Below, piece after piece: positions 31,262 through 40,594 of a DNA stretch of 64,000 nucleotides. The notes under the pieces are model-generated. The model was not told where the DNA came from. It made no database searches and saw nothing but the letters and a program-made list of their open reading frames with translations. Position 1 is the stretch's first letter, and the number at the start of each line of letters is the position of its first letter. Source of the DNA: Lichenibacterium ramalinae (GTDB lineage Bacteria > Pseudomonadota > Alphaproteobacteria > Rhizobiales > Beijerinckiaceae). The position numbers were made by a program, and so were the translations under genes. The stretch is taken from positions 214,067-278,066 of the forward strand of contig NZ_QYBC01000005.1 of assembly GCF_004137085.1 (NCBI RefSeq), read 5' to 3'.

Positions 31262-31409
31262 GGTCCGACTCTGTCCCTGTCGTTCTGGTGGGTGACGGAC
31301 GGCGCCGCGTCACCCTCGTGTCGAGCGGACGATGACGCAAGATCGTTACCGGACCGTCTTCCCCACCTTATGCTATCGACCGTTCCCGCCCGCCGCCCTT
31401 CGGCCCGCG

Positions 31410-32573
31410 TCACCGGACGGTCTTGCGCGGGTCGAAGGCGTCGCGCACCGCCTCGCCGATGAAGATCAGCAGCGACAGCATGATGGCGATGGTGAGGAAG
31501 GCCGTGAGGCCGAGCCAGGGCGCCTGCAGGTTGGAGGTCCCCTGCAGCAGCATCTCGCCGAGCGAGGGCGAGCCGGGCGGCAGGCCGAGGCCGAGGAAGT
31601 CGAGCGAGGTGAGGGTGGTGATCGAGCCCGACAGGATGAAGGGCAGGAAGGTCAGCGTCGCCACCATGGCGTTGGGCAGCACGTGCTTCCACATGATGCG
31701 CAGGTTCGACAGGCCGAGCGCCCGGGCGGCGTTGACATACTCGAAGTTGCGGGCGCGCAGGAACTCCGCCCGCACGAGGTGGACGAGGTTCACCCAGGAG
31801 AACAGCAGCAGGATGCCGAGCAGCACGCCGAAGGAGGGCGTGATGACCGCCGCCACGATGATGAGGATGTAGAGGTGCGGCAGCGAGGACCAGATCTCGA
31901 TGACGCGCTGCATGATGAGGTCGGTCCAACCGCCGAAATAGCCCTGGACGGCGCCGGCCGCGATGCCGACCGCGGAGGAGATGCCGGCGAGCAGCAGGGC
32001 GAAGACGACGCTGAGGCGGAAGCCGTAGATGAGCCGGGCCAGCACGTCGCGGCCGTGGTCGTCGGTGCCGAGCCAGTTGGTTTCGAGGGCCGAGCAGGGG
32101 CGGCTGGCGGGCGGCGTGCCGCCCCCGTCCCGGATGGCCTTCTCGCATTGCGCGTCCGACAGGAGCCAGGTCGGCGGCGAGGGCAGGGTGGTGGGGGGGC
32201 TGAGGTTGCGGGTCGCGTTGGAATAGCGGTTCGGGGCCCACACCATCCAGCCGTGGTCCTCGATCTCGCGGGCGGTTTCGGGGTTGCGGTAGTCCGTATG
32301 GGCCAGGAAGCCGCCGAAGCGATCCTCCGGGTAGTCGTTGAACACCGGAAACAGGATGTCGCCCTTGTAGGACACCACGAGCGGCCGCTCGTTCGACACG
32401 AATTCGGCGCCGAGCGACACGACGAACAGCAGGCCGAAGACCAGGAAGGACCCGTAGCCCCGCCGGTTGCGCTTGAAGCCGTCGAGGCGGCGACGGTTCA
32501 GCGGGGTCAGGCGGAGCCAGCCGCCGCGGCTGGCGGGCGGGGCGAGGAGTTGGGGGTCGACGCGGGCGTCCAT
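31410..32573 (-). CDS. yejE: ABC transporter permease, YejE type
   Basis: A 387-residue inner-membrane permease of the microcin C/peptide importer. It begins with a cytoplasmic segment and one membrane helix (SFLVFGLLFVVSLGAEF), then a periplasmic insertion typical of YejE (ERPLVVSYKGDILFPVFNDY). The NWLGTDDHGRDVLARLIYGF motif and the EAA loop FEYVNAARALGLSNLRIMW follow. The ATG at 32573 is two bases from the yejB stop. The order yejA-yejB-yejE matches enterobacteria, but no yejF ATPase follows; transcription stops toward the PilZ gene. Confidence 0.92.
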   Translation of the reverse strand: MDARVDPQLLAPPASRGGWLRLTPLNRRRLDGFKRNRRGYGSFLVFGLLFVVSLGAEFVSNERPLVVSYKGDILFPVFNDYPEDRFGGFLAHTDYRNPETAREIEDHGWMVWAPNRYSNATRNLSPPTTLPSPPTWLLSDAQCEKAIRDGGGTPPASRPCSALETNWLGTDDHGRDVLARLIYGFRLSVVFALLLAGISSAVGIAAGAVQGYFGGWTDLIMQRVIEIWSSLPHLYILIIVAAVITPSFGVLLGILLLFSWVNLVHLVRAEFLRARNFEYVNAARALGLSNLRIMWKHVLPNAMVATLTFLPFILSGSITTLTSLDFLGLGLPPGSPSLGEMLLQGTSNLQAPWLGLTAFLTIAIMLSLLIFIGEAVRDAFDPRKTVR

Positions 32574-32575
32574 CG

Positions 32576-33679
32576 TCAGGCGCCCCGCGTTTCGAAATCG
32601 ATCCTGGGGTCGATCCAGGTGTAGGTGAGGTCGGAGACGAGGTTCACCACGAGGCCCAGCAGCGCGAAGATGTAGAGGTTGGCGAACACCACCGGATAAT
32701 CGCGGTTGATGATCGAATCGTAGGAGAGCAGCCCCAGCCCCGGCAGGTTGAAGATCTCCTCGATGAGGATGGCTCCGGTGAAGAAGGCGGAGATGAAGGC
32801 TCCGGGGAAGCCCGCCACGACGATCATCATGGCGTTGCGGAAGACGTGGCCGTAGAGCACGCGCCGCTCCGACAGGCCCTTCATGCGGGCGGTCTGCACG
32901 TATTGCTTCTTGATCTCGTCGAGGAAGGAGTTCTTCGTCAGGAAGGTCGAAGTCGCGAAGGCGCCGACCGACATGGCCACGACCGGCAGGGTGATGTGCC
33001 ACAGGTAATCCGTCACCTTGTGGACCAGGTCGAGCTCCGCCCAGTTCTCCGACACGAGGCCCCGCAGGGGGAAGACCTGATAGAAAGAGCCGCCGGCGAA
33101 CAGGATGATGAGCAGGATGGCGAACAGGAACGACGGAACGGCATAGCCGATCGTCACGACGCTCGACGTCCAGATGTCGAAGCGCGAGCCGTCCTTCACG
33201 GCCTTGGAGATGCCGAGCGGGATGGAGATGGCGTAGGACAGCAGCGTCATCCACAGCCCGAGCGAGATCGACACCGGCAGGCGCTCGCCGATGAGCTTCA
33301 GCACCGGCACGTCGCGGTAGTAGCTTTGGCCGAAATCGAAGGTGGCGTAGTTGCGGACCATGAGCAGGAAGCGCTCGTAGGCCGGCTTGTCGAAGCCGAA
33401 CTGCTTCTCGAGTTCCTTGATGAACTTGGGGTCGAGCCCCTGGGCACCGCGGTACTTGGAGCCCTCGCCGCCCATGCCGGCCTGGGCGCCGGCCGAGGCG
33501 CCGATGTCGGCGCCCCCGCCGCCGAGCCCCGAAGCGCCGCTGGTGACGCCCTGGAGCTGCGCCACCACGCGCTCGACCGGCCCGCCGGGGGCGAACTGCA
33601 CGATGACGAAGGACACGAACATGATGCCCAGCACGGTCGGCACCATCAGCAGGATGCGCCGCAGGATATAGGCCGCCAT
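32576..33679 (-). CDS. yejB: ABC transporter permease, YejB type
   Basis: A 367-residue inner-membrane permease. The N-terminus MAAYILRRILLMVPTVLGIM is followed by the YejB-specific insertion (GGPVERVVAQLQG, then a Gly/Ala-rich loop to about residue 75), the DFGQSYYRDVPVLKLI segment and the EAA loop QYVQTARMKGLSERRVLYGH. It follows yejA by one base and precedes yejE by two, so the three genes form one transcript. It needs an ATPase encoded elsewhere. Confidence 0.93.
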   Translation of the reverse strand: MAAYILRRILLMVPTVLGIMFVSFVIVQFAPGGPVERVVAQLQGVTSGASGLGGGGADIGASAGAQAGMGGEGSKYRGAQGLDPKFIKELEKQFGFDKPAYERFLLMVRNYATFDFGQSYYRDVPVLKLIGERLPVSISLGLWMTLLSYAISIPLGISKAVKDGSRFDIWTSSVVTIGYAVPSFLFAILLIILFAGGSFYQVFPLRGLVSENWAELDLVHKVTDYLWHITLPVVAMSVGAFATSTFLTKNSFLDEIKKQYVQTARMKGLSERRVLYGHVFRNAMMIVVAGFPGAFISAFFTGAILIEEIFNLPGLGLLSYDSIINRDYPVVFANLYIFALLGLVVNLVSDLTYTWIDPRIDFETRGA

Positions 33680-33680
33680 G

Positions 33681-35594
33681 TCAGCCCCGCGCCTTCAGCT
33701 GCTTGGCCTTGCCCTCGTCGAACCACCAGGTGGAGAGCACGCCGGGGTCGAGCTTGGGGGTGTGGGCCGGCCAGCCGAACTGGTCCCAATAGGCCAGCCA
33801 ATGGTCCGGCTTGTTCCACATCGGCACCCAATAATAGGAGGCCCGCAGCACGCGGTCGAGGGCGCGGCACACCGTCGTCAGCTCGGCTCGCGTCTTGGCC
33901 TGCAGCGCCCGCTCGATGAGGGCGTCGACGGTCGGGTCGGAGGTGCCGGTGAAGTTCTGGGAACCGTCCTGCCGCGCCGCCTCGGAGCCGTAGGAGATCC
34001 TCAGGCCCTCGCCCGGGGTGGAATCGCCGCCGCGGTTCAGCGTGATGACGTCGAAATCGAAGGTGTTGAGCCGGGACTGGTACTGGGCGGCGTCGACCAC
34101 CCGGAAGCGGGCGTCGATGCCGAGCAGCTGGAGGTTCCTGATGAAGGGCTGGGTATGCCGCTCCAGCGCGCCGCCGAAATCGAGGAACTCGATCCGGAAC
34201 GGCTCGCCCGACGGCAGCTTCAGCACCGTGCCGTCGCGCTTGCAGCCTGCCGCCTGGAGCAGCTTGAAGGCCTGTCCCAGCAGCGCCCGGTCCTGCCCCG
34301 AACCGTCCGAGACGGGCGGCAGCACCGCGTCGCCGAAGACGGCGTCGGGCACCTTGCCGCGGAAGGGCTCCAGCACGGCCAGTTCGTCCGGCCCGGGCCT
34401 GCCTTCCGCCATCATGGGCGTGTTCTGGAAATACGACACCGTGCGGCTGTAGAGGCCAAACATGATGTTCTTGTTGGTCCACTGGAAGTCGAAGCAGCAG
34501 CCCAGGGCCTGGCGCACCCGGGCGTCCTTGAACTGCTCGCGCCGGGTGTTCAGCCACCAGCCCTGGATGCTGGACGGGGCCTCGCTCGGCACCGTCCTGC
34601 GCTGCACGCGCCCATCCTGGGCGGCGGGGAAGTCGTAGCCCTTGGCCCAGTTGATCGAGGTCGCATCCTCGTGGAACGTGGTGGAGCCGGATTTGAACGC
34701 CTCGAAGCCGACCTGGCGCTCGCGGTAATATTCGTAGCGGATCTGGTCGAAGTTGCCCTGGCCGCGGTTGATGGGCAGGTCCTTGGCCCAATAGTCCTTC
34801 ACGCGGTCGAACGCGATGGTGCGGCCCTGGTCGAAGGTGCCGACCCGGTAGGCCGAAGACCCGAGCGGGGGCGTGAGCGTGGTCTGGTCGAAGGGTTGGG
34901 CGGTGTAGAACGCCTCCGAGAAGATCGGCAGGCCCGCCACCGTGAGGTGGGTCTCTCGCGTGCGGTCGGGAGACAGCGTCACCTCGAGCACGCCGTCGGC
35001 GAGGGCGCTGGCGCCGAGGACGTGGCGCAGCCCGGTGCGCAGGTTGGGGTGCCCCTTGGTCTTCAACAGGTCGAGCGAGAAGGCGACATCGGCGGCCGTG
35101 AGCTTCGAGCCGTCGTGGAAGCGCGCCTCCGGACGGAGCAGGAACCGGTAGGTGAGGCGGTCGGCCGACCAGCGCACCGACGCCGCCACGAGGCCGTAGA
35201 GCGCATCCGGCTCGTCGAGCGTGCCGCTCATCAGCGTGTCGAAGATGAGCGACATGCCGGCGGCGCCATCGCCGCGCAGGATGTAGATGTTCAGCGTGTC
35301 GAAGGTCGTGAAGCTCTGGTTCAGCCCCGCCGTGGTGGGCTCCAGCACGATCGTGCCGCCCTTGGGCGCCGCGGGATCGACGTAGGGCAGGGACCGGAAG
35401 TCGGCGGGCAGGCCGAGTTCGCCGAAGGCCGACAGGCCGTGGCTCTCCGTCCACCCCTGCGGCAGCGGCTCGGGCCAGCCGGACGGAACCTCCCCGGCGA
35501 GGGCCGGCCAGGACCGGGCCGTGGCGGCCGCCGCGAGTGTGGAGCCCAGGGCCAGGCCGGACAGGACGGCCGAGCGGCGGGTGAGGGTCGGCAT
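33681..35594 (-). CDS. yejA: ABC transporter substrate-binding protein, YejA type
   Basis: A 637-residue periplasmic family 5 solute-binding protein. The signal region carries a twin arginine (TRRSAVLSGLALG) and ends about residue 33. Characteristic YejA features are HGLSAFGELGLPADFRSLPY, YVDPAAPKGGTIVLE near 71-85 and the LNQSFTTFDTLNIYILRGD block. Relatives import microcin C or peptides. The following permease genes overlap nearly end to end. The 120-bp region upstream separates it from the divergent-looking chemoreceptor remnant on the same strand. Confidence 0.92.
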   Translation of the reverse strand: MPTLTRRSAVLSGLALGSTLAAAATARSWPALAGEVPSGWPEPLPQGWTESHGLSAFGELGLPADFRSLPYVDPAAPKGGTIVLEPTTAGLNQSFTTFDTLNIYILRGDGAAGMSLIFDTLMSGTLDEPDALYGLVAASVRWSADRLTYRFLLRPEARFHDGSKLTAADVAFSLDLLKTKGHPNLRTGLRHVLGASALADGVLEVTLSPDRTRETHLTVAGLPIFSEAFYTAQPFDQTTLTPPLGSSAYRVGTFDQGRTIAFDRVKDYWAKDLPINRGQGNFDQIRYEYYRERQVGFEAFKSGSTTFHEDATSINWAKGYDFPAAQDGRVQRRTVPSEAPSSIQGWWLNTRREQFKDARVRQALGCCFDFQWTNKNIMFGLYSRTVSYFQNTPMMAEGRPGPDELAVLEPFRGKVPDAVFGDAVLPPVSDGSGQDRALLGQAFKLLQAAGCKRDGTVLKLPSGEPFRIEFLDFGGALERHTQPFIRNLQLLGIDARFRVVDAAQYQSRLNTFDFDVITLNRGGDSTPGEGLRISYGSEAARQDGSQNFTGTSDPTVDALIERALQAKTRAELTTVCRALDRVLRASYYWVPMWNKPDHWLAYWDQFGWPAHTPKLDPGVLSTWWFDEGKAKQLKARG

Positions 35595-35714
35595 GGGGTC
35601 AACGGCTCCTGCGGCAGGCCCGGCGGCGGGCCTGCCATCAACACCCGTCCATTATGTCGGTTTTCGGGGGGGGCGTCGACGCCGCGCCGGCGCAGGCCCG
35701 GCCTGGGCGAAGCT

Positions 35715-37233
35715 TCAGAACTCCTGCCAATCGTCCTCGGCCGCCGCGGCAGCCGGCTTGCGGGCCGCTCCGCCCCGGCCCGTGGTCTTGAGGGCGACCG
35801 CCGTGGCGGGGGCCGCCGCGCGGTGGCGGCCGGGGGCCGGGCGCGCCGGGGCGCGGGCCCCGCGGCTGCTCTGCCCGACCTGGAAGGCGCCGATGAGTTG
35901 GTTCAGGGCATCGGCTTCCTGCGCCAGGGCGTGGCTCGCCGCGGTGGACTGCTCGACCATGGCGGCGTTCTGCTGCGTCACCTGGTCCATCTGGTTCACG
36001 GCCGTGTTGACCTCCTCGAGGGCCAGCGCCTGCTCACGGGCCGAGGCCGCGATGCTGCCGACGATCTCGTCGATCTCCGCCACCTGCGTGCCGAGCTGCC
36101 CCAGCGCCGTGCCGGTCTGTCCCACGAAGGCGACGCCCTGCTGGACCTGGGAGGTCGAGGTCGAGATCAGGCCCTTGATCTCCCGGGCGGCGTCGGCCGA
36201 GCGCTGCGCCAGCGCCCGCACCTCGGATGCCACCACGGCGAAGCCCCGGCCGGCGTCCCCCGCCCGCGCCGCCTCCACGCCGGCGTTCAGCGCCAGCAGG
36301 TTCGTCTGGAAGGCGATCTCGTCGATCACGCCGATGATCTGGCCGATCTCGCGCGAGGATCGCTCGATGCTGCCCATGGCCTCCACGGCCTGGCGCACGA
36401 CCCGCCCCGACTGTTCGGCGCCGGACTTGGCGGAGGCCACCACCTTGTTGGCATGGTTGGCGCCTTCGGCGGATTTGCGCACCGTGGCGGTGATCTCGTC
36501 GAGCGCCGCGGCGGTCTCTTCGAGCGAGGCCGCCTGCTGCTCGGTGCGGCGGCTGAGGTCGTCGGCCGCGGCGCCGATCTCGCGCGGCGCCGCGCGAGAT
36601 GACGTCGGCATTCTCCGACACGCGGCACAGCGCCTCCTGGAGCGTGTCGGCCGTGGCGTTGAAGTCGTGGCGGAGCTGGTCGAAGTCGGCGGCGAAGACC
36701 TCGTCGATGCGGCACAGCAGGTCGCCCGCCGCGAGGCGCTTCAGCCCGGCCGCGAGTGCGGCCACGACCTGCATCTGGCTGCGGGCCGTCTCGGCCGACT
36801 GCGCATCCCGCGCGCCGCGCGCCGTCTCGGCGGCCGTGATGTCGGTGGCGAACTTCACCACGCGGTAGACGTTCCCGTCCGCGTCCATCAGGGGATTGTA
36901 GGATCCCTGGATCCACACGACGCGCCCGTCGCGCCCGATCCGCTTGAACGTCTCCTGGATGAATTCCTTGCGACGCAGCCGGGCCCAGAAGGCCTCGTAA
37001 TCCGCGCTGTCGCGCTGCGTGGGCTCGACGAACATGCTGTGGTGCCGCCCCACGACTTCCTGGGACGTGTAGCCCATGACACTCAGGAAGTTGTCGTTGG
37101 CGGTGATGATCCTGCCGTCCGGCTCGAATTCGATCACCGCCTGCACCCGATCGATGGCGCCGGCCTTGCAGATCATGATCTTCATTGCCTCGGGCGACAG
37201 GCCGAAGCTGGGCGGTGGCCGGCGAAACAGCAT
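35715..37233 (-). pseudogene. PAS-HAMP methyl-accepting chemotaxis protein, frameshifted
   Basis: A soluble chemoreceptor whose parts lie in two frames. Frame one (start about 37233) encodes a PAS domain (FEPDGRIITANDNFLSVMGY), a PAC segment and a HAMP-like linker ending ...[12 protein letters not shown]. Frame two resumes [20 protein letters not shown] and continues through the MCP signalling domain with [20 protein letters not shown] to a C-terminal DWQEF, which fits the CheR/CheB docking pentapeptide. One extra base, relative to an open frame, lies inside the palindrome at 36577-36600. No membrane segment is seen. It may be a real mutation or a sequencing error in a hairpin. Confidence 0.85.
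36577..36600. repeat. 24-bp perfect palindrome at the chemoreceptor frameshift
   Basis: The 24 bases are exactly equal to their reverse complement (half-site ATCTCGCGCGGC). The chemoreceptor frame changes inside this segment, and removing one base restores an open PAS-HAMP-MCP frame. Confidence 0.95.
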
Positions 37234-37503
37234 GGGTTTGTCACCGTGGAGGGAATAACGAGAGTCTTGTATCGTGAAGAAGCTTAAAGTTTTCACAATG
37301 CCCGGTGGCATCGGGCCTCGCTCGATGCCGGGATGCACGAGGAGCGCCGGGCCGCCTCGCGTCGCTCACGGACGACACGTGCGACGACGACGCGTCGACG
37401 ACGACGCTCCTGCTGGCGCGCTCCTCCGTCTCGGCTTCGCCACGCGGACGGGCTATGCCGGCTGCGGCCGCCGACCCGGCGGGACCACGGGAGCTTCCGC
37501 GCC

Positions 37504-38190
37504 ATGATCACCCTCTATTACAACCTCGCCCCCAATCCCATGAAAGTGGTGCTCTTCCTCGAGGAAGCGGGGCTCGACTACGCGACGGTGCCGGTCGACT
37601 CCCGCAAGGGCGAGCAGCATGCGGAAGCCTTCATGGCGCTGAACCCCAACGGCAAACTGCCCGTCCTCGTCGACGGCGACGCCACGGTGTTCGACTCCAA
37701 CGCCATCCTGCTCTACCTCGCCGAGAAGACGGGCCGGTTCCTGCCCCCGGCCGGCGACAGGGCGCGCGGCGAATTCTTCTCCTGGCTGATGTTCGTCGCC
37801 AGCGGCATCGGCCCCTATTCGGGCCAGGCCGTGCACTTCAAGCATTTCGCGCCGAAGCCGCAGGATTACGCCGTCGAGCGCTACGACTTCGAGGCCCTGC
37901 GCCACTGGTCGATCATCGATGCGCGCCTCGCCGGGCGGACCCACATGCTCGGCGACGACTACACGGTCGTCGACATGGCGGTGTGGGGCTGGGCCCGCAT
38001 GGTGCCCTTCGTCCTGGGCGAGACCGCCTGGGAAAAGCTCCCCAACATCAAGCGCTGGTTCGACGCCGTCAATGCGCGGCCGGCCGCGCAGCGCGCCGAA
38101 GCCATCAAGGCCAAGCACAGCTTCAAGGCCGAGATGGACGAGGAGGCGCGCCGCCACATGTTCCCGGCGACTGTGGCGGCCAAGGGCTGA
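37504..38190 (+). CDS. Glutathione S-transferase (YfcG/Ure2-like)
   Basis: A 228-residue glutathione S-transferase family protein. The N-terminal thioredoxin-like domain (about 1-80) has LNPNGKLPVLVD and DSNAILLYLAEKTG, the glutathione-binding loop of Nu/Ure2-type enzymes that often act as disulfide reductases. The helical C-terminal domain contains DYTVVDMAVWGWA, the conserved N-capping box. The start at 37504 is chosen because the fold begins at once; open sequence upstream is non-conserved. The next gene follows by 16 bp and may be co-transcribed. Confidence 0.9.
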   Translation: MITLYYNLAPNPMKVVLFLEEAGLDYATVPVDSRKGEQHAEAFMALNPNGKLPVLVDGDATVFDSNAILLYLAEKTGRFLPPAGDRARGEFFSWLMFVASGIGPYSGQAVHFKHFAPKPQDYAVERYDFEALRHWSIIDARLAGRTHMLGDDYTVVDMAVWGWARMVPFVLGETAWEKLPNIKRWFDAVNARPAAQRAEAIKAKHSFKAEMDEEARRHMFPATVAAKG

Positions 38191-38206
38191 CGCCGCGCCC
38201 GCCGGC

Positions 38207-39142
38207 ATGTTCGGCCGCGTCGTCCATTGCGACTGGAGCCTCCATGCCCGCGGGCGCTGGATGGCCGCGGCGCATCGCGGCCTCGACGGGGCCTGGCAGG
38301 CTTCCGGACCGGACCCCGTGCCCGACCCCGCCGCACTGGCCCGTGACCTCGCGGCCTCCGCCGAAGCCGTCCCCACCCTGGCGGCCTTCGACTTCCCGAT
38401 CGGCTTTCCGGCCGGCTTCGGGGCGCGGACGGGCTTCGGCGATTTCCCCGCCGCGCTCGACGCGATCGGCCGGGGCGAATGGCCGGAGCTCTTCGACGTA
38501 GCCTCTGTCCCCGGGGAGGTCGGGGCGCGCCGCCCCTTCTATCCGGCACGGCCAGGGGGCACGCGGCTCGGCCACCTCCTCGACGGCCACGGGGTCGCGT
38601 CGGTCGCCGACCTCGTCCGCGCCTGCGAGCGCGCCGGGCCCGACAGCGGGCCGGCCGGCTGCATGTTCTGGACGCTCGGGGCGAAGCAGGTCGGCAAGGC
38701 CGCGCTGCTCGGCTGGCGCGACGTGATCGTGCCGGCGCGCCGCGCCGGTGCGCGGCTGTGGCCGTTCGATGGGGACTTCGCCACCCTGGCCGGGCAGGGC
38801 GGCCTCGTGCTGGCGGAATCCTACCCGGCCGACGCCTACGGGCAGATCGGCGTCTCGGTCCGCAGCAAGCGCGACCGCGGCCTGCGGGCGAGCCTCGCGC
38901 CCCGGCTCCTCGACTGGGCGGCGGCCCGTGACATCCGGCCCGACGCCGGCCTCGCCGCCGCCATGCTGTCGGGCTTTCCACCGGGGACGGGCGGCGACGA
39001 CGGCTTCGACGCCGTCCTGGGCCTGCTCGCGGCGGTGGCGGTCGCGCGGGGCGAGCGCCCGGCCGGACCGCCGGAAACCCAGGCGATGCGGCTTTGGGAA
39101 GGGTGGATCCTGGGAAAGCGGCCGGGGCGGGACGGCGGATGA
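38207..39142 (+). CDS. Conserved protein of unknown function (DUF429-like)
   Basis: A 311-residue cytoplasmic protein. It begins VVHCDWSLHARGRWMA, and contains AFDFPIGFPAGFG at about residues 60-72 and LAESYPADAYGQIGV near 205-219. These resemble DUF429-type (RNase H fold) proteins, where acidic residues of such strands (D in CDWS, D in FDFPIG, E in AESYP) would form the active site. No signal or membrane segment. It lies close behind the GST gene. Function is not known. Confidence 0.65.
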   Translation: MFGRVVHCDWSLHARGRWMAAAHRGLDGAWQASGPDPVPDPAALARDLAASAEAVPTLAAFDFPIGFPAGFGARTGFGDFPAALDAIGRGEWPELFDVASVPGEVGARRPFYPARPGGTRLGHLLDGHGVASVADLVRACERAGPDSGPAGCMFWTLGAKQVGKAALLGWRDVIVPARRAGARLWPFDGDFATLAGQGGLVLAESYPADAYGQIGVSVRSKRDRGLRASLAPRLLDWAAARDIRPDAGLAAAMLSGFPPGTGGDDGFDAVLGLLAAVAVARGERPAGPPETQAMRLWEGWILGKRPGRDGG

Positions 39143-39176
39143 GAGGCGCGGGCCTCGAGGAGCCTTCGGGCGGCCT

Positions 39177-39437
39177 TCAGGCCGTGGCGGCGACGCGGAG
39201 CTTGCGTTTGGCCGGGGCCTTGGCGGGGGGCGGCGCGGCTGCGGCGGCGGCGCGGTCGGCCTCCTCCTTGGCGAGGCGCAGCGCTTTCAGGCGCGCGGTC
39301 TTCTGGCTCTCGGCGGTCTTGGCGGCGCGGGCTTCGGTCAACGCCTGGTCGGCTTCGCTCTTGCGGCGCTCGGCGAGGTGGAACTTGGACTCCGCCCGGG
39401 CCCGGGCATCCGCAGGGGGCTTGGAACTGAAACTCAT
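39177..39437 (-). CDS. Small Ala/Lys-rich coiled-coil protein of unknown function
   Basis: An 86-residue basic protein, MSFSSKPPADARARAESKFH onward, with a long heptad-like region (about 10-60) and a Pro/Ala/Lys tail (APAKRKLRVAATA). Composition resembles small nucleic-acid-associated or structural proteins. The start at 39437 is preceded by AGGAGG-like sequence (GACACAGGAGGACGCGCG on the minus strand). A longer in-frame start at 39614 has no ribosome site. No function is claimed. Confidence 0.6.
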   Translation of the reverse strand: MSFSSKPPADARARAESKFHLAERRKSEADQALTEARAAKTAESQKTARLKALRLAKEEADRAAAAAAPPPAKAPAKRKLRVAATA

Positions 39438-39929
39438 CGCGCGTCCTCCTGTGTCGAGCCCCGCGGCTGTCGCGGCGCCCGTCGTCCGGCGGTGAAGGAG
39501 GACCGTGCCCCCCGACGTCGATCCCGTGCGGAAGCGCCCACGCTCGAAGACATGAGGGCCACCGACCGCCGTCGATCGACCTCGCCGCACGACTTGAAAG
39601 CCAACATGCGCCAATTCTGCCGATCTTCGCTAAGCTGGAGCCTTTTGCCGGGGCCTGTCAAGTCGTCGCTGTGTTGAAAAGCCGGGGTAAACCCTGGTTC
39701 TACCGAGGTTTCGCGACGGCCTGGACCGGACCTCTATTGCGATGCGACGGCCGCGCCGCTGCCGGCCCGCAGTATCGCCGGCGCGCCGGGGTTCCGGCCC
39801 GGACGGTGCAGCCGCGGTCCGGCGAGGATCCCGGCGGCACGGCAGACGTTGTGGCCCGGGGGACGACGCGGCCGTCCCGAAGCCCCGGGCGCCGAGCGCC
39901 GGGGTTGCCAGCCATCGGAAGGACACGTC
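39438..39929. other. Intergenic region without recognisable gene
   Basis: 492 bp between two divergent genes. It contains a less GC-rich stretch at 39600-39690 with a short inverted repeat (GGGTAAACCC near 39684) that could be a promoter/operator area. Open frames on both strands have arginine/proline-rich shadow composition. No RNA gene was recognised. Confidence 0.5.
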
Positions 39930-40529
39930 ATGCGCGCCATCACGAAACCCGCCCTCCTGCTTCTCGGCCTCGCGGCCGGCGTCCCGGCGGCCTCGGGCGC
40001 CTTCGCCCAGACCCCGCCGGCCGCCGCCGCCCCGCAGGCGCCCGCCGCGGCTCCGCAGAGCCCCGCCGCCGCGGCGGCCGGCAATGCCGCCGACGTGAAG
40101 CAGATCCCGCTCACGCCCGCGCTGGTGGACCAGTTCATCGCGGCCAAGAAGGACGTGGACGCCGCCCTCGACGCCATGCCGGAGGGCGTCGACCAGCCCG
40201 ACCCGGCCACGCTGGCCAAGCTGGATGCCGTCGCCAAGAAGTACAAGTTCGACGACTACAAGCAGTACGACGCGACGGAAACCAACATCGGTATCGTCAT
40301 GGCCGGCATCGACCCCGCCACCAAGCAGTATATCGGCCCCGAGGCCGTCATCAAGAAGCAGATCGGCGAGGTCCAGGCCGACAAGCAGATCCCCGCCAAG
40401 GACAAGAAGGACACGGTGGACCAGCTGACGGCCGCCTTGGCGACCATCCCGAAGCTGCAGTATCCCGACAACGTCGCGGTCGTGACGAAGAACTTCGACC
40501 GCCTCAACGAGGCCATGCCGCAGGACTGA
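39930..40529 (+). CDS. Exported protein of unknown function
   Basis: A 199-residue protein with a clear Sec signal peptide (about 1-26, ending SGAFA) followed by an Ala/Pro/Gln-rich linker to residue 50. The mature part has two LTPALVDQFIAAKKDVDAAL-type amphipathic helices and Lys/Asp-rich helical sequence (KKYKFDDYKQYDATETNIGI). It looks like a periplasmic helical protein. The start is supported by GGAAGGAC nine bases upstream. Function unknown; similar-looking proteins are common in Methylobacteriaceae, by recollection only. Confidence 0.75.
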   Translation: MRAITKPALLLLGLAAGVPAASGAFAQTPPAAAAPQAPAAAPQSPAAAAAGNAADVKQIPLTPALVDQFIAAKKDVDAALDAMPEGVDQPDPATLAKLDAVAKKYKFDDYKQYDATETNIGIVMAGIDPATKQYIGPEAVIKKQIGEVQADKQIPAKDKKDTVDQLTAALATIPKLQYPDNVAVVTKNFDRLNEAMPQD

Positions 40530-40594
40530 CGCCGCCGAATGCCGTTCGGGCGGCAGCCGCAGGGGCTGTTCGGGCGGCAGCCGGCAAGAACCGT

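Noticed and set aside
33678..36602. A 974-codon plus-strand open frame
   Set aside because: Opposite yejA and the chemoreceptor; no motif and no ribosome site; shadow frame.
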